Of a DNA stretch of 9,963 nucleotides, positions 7,001 through 9,963 are shown piece after piece (the first letter of the stretch is position 1; every line of letters begins with the position of its first letter). The notes below the pieces were generated by a model. It was not told where the DNA came from. It did no database searches and saw nothing but the letters and a program-made list of their open reading frames with translations. The position numbers and the translations under genes are program-made. This DNA comes from Gammaproteobacteria bacterium (GTDB lineage: Bacteria > Pseudomonadota > Gammaproteobacteria > Pseudomonadales > Porticoccaceae), in the NCBI GenBank assembly GCA_003646355.1, contig QNFO01000023.1:1-9963 (forward strand). Direction: 5' to 3'.

Positions 7001-8199
7001 TGCTTAAACCCAGCACAGAACTCAGCTTAACGGCAGCGCAAACAACAGACTGGATAGAGCACTGGTCCGTTAACGCCTCCCCCCGCTGGCATATTACTGG
7101 CGAGGGCATTCCCGTTCTAAAAATGGCGCCCGCCCACCAACAGGCCAAGCAACGCTGGCAGCCCTGGCCGGGAGAAACCCTGAGCCTTCAAGCCGTAGAG
7201 CCCCAGCCCGTGCCCGGCCCCAACACCACTATTGAAAGCATTGCCCTCGACTACACCCCCGGCAAGCGCAGTGCAGATTTGGAACTGAAACTGCAAATAC
7301 GCACCAGTCTGGGGGGCGACTACCGCTTTAAACAGCCCCCCGGCGGTGAATTGCAAAGTATGAGTATCGATGGCGTCGAACAAACTCGGCCCAAAGAGCA
7401 GGAGTTTGTGGTGATACCCCTGCACCCCGGCCTGCAAACCATTGACCTTAAATGGCAATTGCCCAGCGGTGTCGCCCTGCGCACCCTGACACCGAGCCTT
7501 GAACTGCCAACACCGGCCAACAATATCAACTTGAAAATCCACCTGCCCCAGGGTCGTTGGCCCCTGCTACTTAGCGGCCCCGACATTGGCCCGGCCATGC
7601 TCTACTGGGGGGTGCTGGCAGTGATTATTGCCATCGCCATTGCCCTCGGCATTTGCGTGCAACGCCTGCAGTTGTCGATCCCCCTGAAAACCTGGCACTG
7701 GCTGTTACTGGCCATCGGCATGAGCACGGTCAATATGGTCGGTAGCTTGCCTGTGGTGCTCTGGTTTTTTGCCATGGAAGCCCGCCGCCGTTATAACGTA
7801 GCCGCAGCATCAAAGCTGTTTAACCTGATGCAAATAGGCTTAATCGGGCTTTCGCTAGTGGCATTGATGAGTCTGTTTTTCACCATTCCCCAAAGCCTGC
7901 TGTCGTCACCCAATATGCAGATAACCGGCAATGGCTCCAGCGCCTATCTTTACCAGTGGTATCAGGATCACAGCAGTGACAGCCTGCCCAATGCCTGGGT
8001 GTTTAGCCTGCCGCTGTGGGTTTTCCGTCTGGCGATGTTACTCTGGTCAATGTGGCTGGTCTTTGCCCTGCTGAAGTGGATCAAATGGGGTTGGCAATGC
8101 CTGTCGGCCGGTAAGCTGTGGGACAATCCACCACCGCGACAGCCGCGTAAAAAGGCCATCAAGAAAGCGGTGAAAAAAGATGTCGATAAAGAAAAATAA
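4087..8199 (+). CDS. Large duplicated periplasmic/inner-membrane protein of unrecognised family
   Basis: A 1370-residue protein that I cannot assign to a named family. A signal peptide covers residues 1-20 (cut after GHA). The mature protein reads as: periplasmic beta-rich region 21-473; four helices (about 475-491, 493-508, 514-530, 541-560); a polar loop 561-667 containing a Lys/Arg/Glu-rich stretch; a helix 671-691; a basic cytoplasmic segment; a hydrophobic segment 711-727; a second periplasmic region 728-1169; five more helices (about 1171-1191, 1202-1216, 1218-1230, 1246-1267, 1306-1331); and a Lys-rich cytoplasmic tail. Positive charges sit on the predicted inner side throughout. The two halves share features that suggest an internal duplication, listed separately. 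The only periplasmic cysteines are the pairs 48/60 and 764/768. No catalytic motif is evident, so a structural, scaffolding or transport-assisting role in the envelope is a guess. An AAGGAT site supports the ATG at 4087. An acyl-CoA dehydrogenase follows after 20 bases, suggesting co-transcription. Confidence 0.85.
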   Translation: MPARLLTTLLLLFTAAIGHAASPEKLPAPPVLAEWEAWVLRDQVQHPCPRIAQQAEQRRCVWPGQLAINIHPLGGDFSQGLQVIAASWVMLPGDNKHWPQSVTVNNKTAAVLEVKGKPALHLTAGNYTIKGQWHWQKAPQYLKVPTDTALIKLSNKGKTAKANVDLQGRLWLRSQSTETQQKNLDNTLKLAVFRSLNDAIPMKLETELRLSVAGKPREITLGQFLPDNAEALYFESALPARIEPDGRLKIQARAGQWVIRLRARYLDQPSQFTMQSMDKAWPTQEIWSFRAAPHLRGVKPVGLPAIDPSQIDIPPRFAKLPTFLMTPDAALELQEQYRGDATPAANRLNLQRTLWLDFDGTGATSKDSIRGTMTHGWRLHASEDLQLGRIVANGTPQLVTQMAGETGAGIEIRQSQVDVEAINRIDSLAAISANGWLHDFDNVEVTLQLPPGWQLWHAGGPDSVSQSWLSRWDLWDLFICLLIVVALLRTLSWRWALIGAATLALTYHEANSPLVSWVILVAALPLLKVLPSGKFKQLTTSFAYLALSGLLIIILAFSVQQIRRGLYPQLEQNRAINAAHYSYSQAPASLAKSRAKKELEVGATRMMDSAASPVLEEKAARKRYRPSDNVQTGPSEPDWQWQEVDLRWSGPVKVGEPLKLYLSPPLLTRLLKFVQVALVALLFYGLAGPLLREHRLFGRKDETTLPPGITSCLLPALLLLTGLGLHTPQVQAQEPVQSPIQSHSFPSEKLLGELKAELLKAPRCAPQCAALQNVEISIDQQQVRLQFTASAGSPIAFPLPLDKSWQAQGIHVDDKPATLAQDKGKLWVQLDAGVHTVVLTGLAHGDNISIPFALPPHDTRVTAPGWRVHGLNKGRISGGSVQLEKEQKQIVADTLLPAPIKPFVQVERQLNADIDWELLTTVRRIAPQNGSINLRIPLLPGESVVSQNMLIEDHHVVVSLKPKQRQIQWRSVLKPSTELSLTAAQTTDWIEHWSVNASPRWHITGEGIPVLKMAPAHQQAKQRWQPWPGETLSLQAVEPQPVPGPNTTIESIALDYTPGKRSADLELKLQIRTSLGGDYRFKQPPGGELQSMSIDGVEQTRPKEQEFVVIPLHPGLQTIDLKWQLPSGVALRTLTPSLELPTPANNINLKIHLPQGRWPLLLSGPDIGPAMLYWGVLAVIIAIAIALGICVQRLQLSIPLKTWHWLLLAIGMSTVNMVGSLPVVLWFFAMEARRRYNVAAASKLFNLMQIGLIGLSLVALMSLFFTIPQSLLSSPNMQITGNGSSAYLYQWYQDHSSDSLPNAWVFSLPLWVFRLAMLLWSMWLVFALLKWIKWGWQCLSAGKLWDNPPPRQPRKKAIKKAVKKDVDKEK
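4357..4524 (+). repeat. Beta repeat copy 1 in the large envelope protein (residues 91-146)
   Basis: This segment begins with LPGDNKHWPQ, continues through a VTVNN strand and reaches the signature LTAGNYTIKG. The pattern Leu-Pro, then hydrophobic strand, then Asp/Asn turn, then L-x-[AP]-G-x-[HYWQ]-x-[IV] recurs in four other places in the protein. Similarity is at the level of pattern and spacing, not high identity, so the repeat is an old one. Confidence 0.5.
4759..4908 (+). repeat. Beta repeat copy 2 in the large envelope protein (residues 225-274)
   Basis: It starts with LPDNAEALYF and passes through IEPDGRLKI to the signature ARAGQWVIRLRARY. It follows a strand-rich segment (ELRLSVAGKPREITLGQF) that resembles the lead-in to copies 4 and 5. 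It closes the first repeat pair of the N-terminal half. Confidence 0.5.
5407..5472 (+). repeat. L-P-x-G-x7-G-P-D motif, N-terminal half (residues 441-462)
   Basis: The segment DNVEVTLQLPPGW ends in AGGPD and lies just before the first membrane-helix cluster. The same motif with identical spacing occurs at residues 1145-1166, again just before a helix cluster. This is the clearest landmark supporting a duplication of the whole module. Confidence 0.6.
6217..6285 (+). other. Internal signal-peptide-like segment (residues 711-733)
   Basis: A basic segment (REHRLFGRK, 692-700) is followed by the hydrophobic core SCLLPALLLLTGLGL and then TPQVQAQE. V730-Q-A732 fits the signal peptidase I rule of small or aliphatic residue at -3 and Ala at -1. 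It lies at the junction of the two halves and leads into the second periplasmic domain. It may be a plain membrane helix, a relic start of a once separate gene, or a real cleavage site; the sequence alone does not decide. Confidence 0.55.
6481..6654 (+). repeat. Beta repeat copy 3 in the large envelope protein (residues 799-856)
   Basis: It begins LPLDKSWQAQGIHVDD, matching the spacing of copy 1, and reaches the signature LDAGVHTVVLTG followed by ISIPFALPP. As the first repeat of the C-terminal half, it follows a cysteine pair (764/768) much as copy 1 follows cysteines 48/60. Confidence 0.5.
6898..7038 (+). repeat. Beta repeat copy 4 in the large envelope protein (residues 938-984)
   Basis: LLPGESVVSQNMLIEDH leads to VVVSLKPKQRQIQWRS. 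This is the most diverged copy: Lys963 replaces the signature Gly and Arg965 occupies the His/Tyr/Trp/Gln position. The strand order and spacing still match the others. Confidence 0.4.
7336..7509 (+). repeat. Beta repeat copy 5 in the large envelope protein (residues 1084-1141)
   Basis: PPGGELQSMSIDGVEQ leads through FVVIP to the signature LHPGLQTIDLKWQLP. It is preceded by strand-rich LELKLQIRTSLGGDYRF, like the lead-in of copy 2, and is followed directly by the second L-P-x-G-x7-G-P-D motif. Confidence 0.5.
7519..7584 (+). repeat. L-P-x-G-x7-G-P-D motif, C-terminal half (residues 1145-1166)
   Basis: NNINLKIHLPQGRW ends in SGPD and is followed at residue 1171 by a membrane helix. Its Leu-Pro, Gly and Gly-Pro-Asp positions have the same spacing as at residues 449-462. 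Confidence 0.6.
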
Positions 8200-8219
8200 T
8201 AAATGAACAGGAAGCTTCT

Positions 8220-9485
8220 ATGAATTTTGATATCCCCGAGGAAATCACCGCCTATCTCGCCGAGCTCGATACCTTTATTGACGAGGTCATCAAGCCGATG
8301 GAAAACCGCGACGACAACATTCGCTTCTTCGACCACCGCCGTGAAGATGCCCGCACCAACTGGGAGAACGACGGCCTGCCCACCGAAGAGTGGGAGGCCC
8401 TGTTAGAAGAGTCTCGCCTCGCCGCCGATAAAGCCGGCCACTACCGCTACTCTCTGCCGAAAGAATACGGCGGCCAGGACGGTACCAACCTAGACATGGC
8501 CATTATTCGTGAGCACTTCGCCAGCAAGGGTCTGGGTCTGCACAACGACCTACAAAACGAACACTCCATTGTCGGCAACAATGTCGGCATTTTACTGATG
8601 ATCGCCTACGGCACCGATGCACAAAAAGCCGAATGGCTCGAACCCATGCTGGCCGGCACCCGCCGCTTTGCCTTTGGCATTACCGAGCCCGAGCACGGCT
8701 CCGATGCCACACATATGGAAACCACTGCCGTTCGTGATGGCGACCACTGGGTGATCAACGGGGAAAAAACCTGGAACACCGGCATTCACACCGCGCCCTA
8801 TGACATGGTGCTGGCCCGCACCAGTGGCAAAGCGGGCGATGCGGCGGGCATTACGGCCTTTCTAGTGCCGATGCAGGCCGAGGGTTTGAAAATTGAGGAG
8901 ATGCTCTGGACCTTTAATATGCCCACCGACCACGGGCGAGTTTCATTGAAGAATGTCCGGGTCGACGACTCCGCCATATTAGCCGGTGAGGGCCGTGGCC
9001 TGCAGGTGGTGCAGCATTTCTTCAACGAAAACCGTATTCGTCAGGCGGCATCGAGTCTTGGCGCCGCCCAGTTCTGCATCGACCAATCCATCGAGTACGC
9101 CAAAGAGCGCAGGCCCTTTGGCAAGCCGTTGGCGGTCAACCAGGGCATACAGTTCCCCCTCGTCGACCTGCAAACGCGGGCCGAAATGCTGCGTGCGCTG
9201 ATTCGCCAAACGGCGTGGCAGATGGATACCTACGGGGCATTTTCGGTGTCTGATAAAGTGTCGATGTGTAATTACACCGCCAACCGCCTGTGCTGCGATG
9301 CCGCCGATCAGGCCATGCAGGTACACGGCGGCCTGGGTTATTCACGCCATAAACACTTCGAACATATTTATCGCCACCATCGCCGCTACCGTATTACCGA
9401 GGGTGCCGACGAAATTCAAATGCGCCGTATCGCCGGCTATATGTTTGGTTTTATGAGTCAGCAAAAGCCCAAGGGTGTCGCTTAG
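8220..9485 (+). CDS. Acyl-CoA dehydrogenase (ACAD11-like subgroup)
   Basis: A 421-residue FAD flavoprotein expected to oxidise an acyl-CoA to the 2,3-enoyl-CoA in the cytosol, passing electrons to electron-transfer flavoprotein. The middle domain carries FAFGITEPEHGSDATHM (150-166) and WVINGEKTWNTG (177-188), both contacting FAD and substrate. The C-terminal helical domain has YAKERRPFGKPL (293-304), AMQVHGGLGYSR (365-376) and RITEGADEIQMRRI (391-404), where Glu394 is in the position of the catalytic base of medium-chain enzymes. The long N-terminal region with NIRFFDHRREDARTNWE is typical of the ACAD11-like subgroup; chain length and substrate cannot be read. An AGGAAG site seven bases upstream supports the ATG. 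It lies 20 bases after the large envelope-protein gene with no terminator between, so the two are probably co-transcribed. No other beta-oxidation gene is in view. Confidence 0.93.
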   Translation: MNFDIPEEITAYLAELDTFIDEVIKPMENRDDNIRFFDHRREDARTNWENDGLPTEEWEALLEESRLAADKAGHYRYSLPKEYGGQDGTNLDMAIIREHFASKGLGLHNDLQNEHSIVGNNVGILLMIAYGTDAQKAEWLEPMLAGTRRFAFGITEPEHGSDATHMETTAVRDGDHWVINGEKTWNTGIHTAPYDMVLARTSGKAGDAAGITAFLVPMQAEGLKIEEMLWTFNMPTDHGRVSLKNVRVDDSAILAGEGRGLQVVQHFFNENRIRQAASSLGAAQFCIDQSIEYAKERRPFGKPLAVNQGIQFPLVDLQTRAEMLRALIRQTAWQMDTYGAFSVSDKVSMCNYTANRLCCDAADQAMQVHGGLGYSRHKHFEHIYRHHRRYRITEGADEIQMRRIAGYMFGFMSQQKPKGVA

Positions 9486-9637
9486 GCCTGAAAAACAATT
9501 CACCTACGCGTAGAATGGCTCAAAATGAACATGGATGTATTCATGATAAAAACCAGGAAAAGCAAGGTTCTGTACCCAATGACAGTGGGTTTTGGCAAAG
9601 CTTTGAAAATTAATATTGCCATGGGGATGCAGTCATA
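9486..9637. promoter_or_regulatory. Intergenic region upstream of sensor gene, with short palindromes
   Basis: No gene is visible in these 152 bases. Two perfect 10-base palindromes are present: CTACGCGTAG at 9504-9513 and CAAAGCTTTG at 9596-9605. Between them ACCCA (9574-9578) and TGGGT (9586-9590) can form a small stem followed by four T residues, which might be a weak terminator. I see no convincing promoter; TAATAT at 9611-9616 is -10-like but lacks a well-spaced -35. The ribosome-binding site for the next gene (GGGGA near 9622) is loosely spaced. Confidence 0.35.
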
Positions 9638-9963
9638 ATGCAGCGGTCCAAAATTCAGCTGCGCATTATAGTGCCCGTCATTGTGCTATTGACCGCAAGC
9701 GCGGTTCTTTTGTTTTCGGCGATTCACAACTACATCGTGGCGGAAAAACGGCTAGAAAATACGGGGATCGAACAAGTACGGCGATCATTAAGTCTACTCA
9801 AACAGGAAATTGAGTACCACGCCTTACAGGCAAATCCTATTAACAATGCCCAGCGCTTGTTGACGTTTCAGGGTTTTGACAATAGTTTTAAAGCCCTGGC
9901 GATTATTAATCCCTCCGGCCAGGTACTGGCCAGCCGTTTTGCCGATAAGAAGCTGACAACAAC
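9638..9963 (+). CDS. Membrane-anchored sensor-like protein, N-terminus (partial)
   Basis: The frame is open from the ATG at 9638 to the right edge: 108 codons, no stop. A short basic N-terminus (MQRSKIQLR) precedes a membrane helix at about residues 9-29 (IIVPVIVLLTASAVLLFSAI). A polar, probably periplasmic region follows, with a charged helix (AEKRLENTGIEQVRRS, 35-50) and then FKALAIINPSGQVLASRF (84-101), which looks like a strand-turn-strand of a PAS/Cache-type sensory domain. This layout is typical of histidine kinases, chemoreceptors and diguanylate cyclases or phosphodiesterases, but the output domain is outside the window. An overlapping frame from 9616 is a shadow without these features. 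Confidence 0.7.
   Translation, partial: MQRSKIQLRIIVPVIVLLTASAVLLFSAIHNYIVAEKRLENTGIEQVRRSLSLLKQEIEYHALQANPINNAQRLLTFQGFDNSFKALAIINPSGQVLASRFADKKLTT

Noticed and set aside
7117..7542. 141-residue minus-strand open frame inside the large envelope gene
   Set aside because: Antisense shadow of a GC-rich coding frame; the plus-strand frame has the repeats and motifs.
9616..9813. 65-residue open frame overlapping the sensor gene
   Set aside because: It is in a different frame, starts from TTG, and lacks the membrane helix and sensory-domain pattern seen in the frame from 9638.

Overview
The window looks like chromosomal DNA of a gammaproteobacterium, plausibly a marine or aquatic one. This is inferred from moderate GC content and from the gene families present (an MMPL/RND exporter, an HprA-type hydroxyacid dehydrogenase, an HDOD protein, a MOSC protein and an ACAD11-like acyl-CoA dehydrogenase). 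No marker gene fixes the taxon. I see no phage, insertion sequence, CRISPR array, tRNA or rRNA.

Layout: (1) 1-1229, minus strand: the N-terminal half of an RND/MMPL-type exporter that runs off the left edge. (2) 1416-2378, plus: a D-2-hydroxyacid dehydrogenase of the glycerate dehydrogenase/hydroxypyruvate reductase type, divergent from the exporter. (3) 2542-3441, plus: a stand-alone HDOD signalling protein. (4) 3516-3986, minus: a small MOSC-domain protein, convergent with the HDOD gene; a strong hairpin lies between them. (5) 4087-8199, plus: a 1370-residue envelope protein of a family I do not recognise, divergent from the MOSC gene. (6) 8220-9485, plus: an acyl-CoA dehydrogenase that starts 20 bases after the envelope gene. 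(7) 9638 to the right edge, plus: the N-terminus of a membrane-anchored sensor-like protein.

The most interesting object is the 1370-residue protein. It appears to be an ancient tandem duplication. Each half has a signal-like hydrophobic segment, a closely spaced cysteine pair, beta-rich repeats ending in an L-x-[AP]-G-x-[HYWQ] motif, an L-P-x-G-x7-G-P-D motif with identical spacing in both halves, and then a cluster of membrane helices. The second half begins with what looks like a complete internal signal peptide with a V-Q-A processing site. Predicted topology puts both large soluble regions in the periplasm.

The genes do not form one obvious pathway. The only likely co-transcribed pair is the envelope protein and the acyl-CoA dehydrogenase. 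The exporter, the hydroxyacid dehydrogenase, the HDOD protein and the sensor look like separate transcription units.
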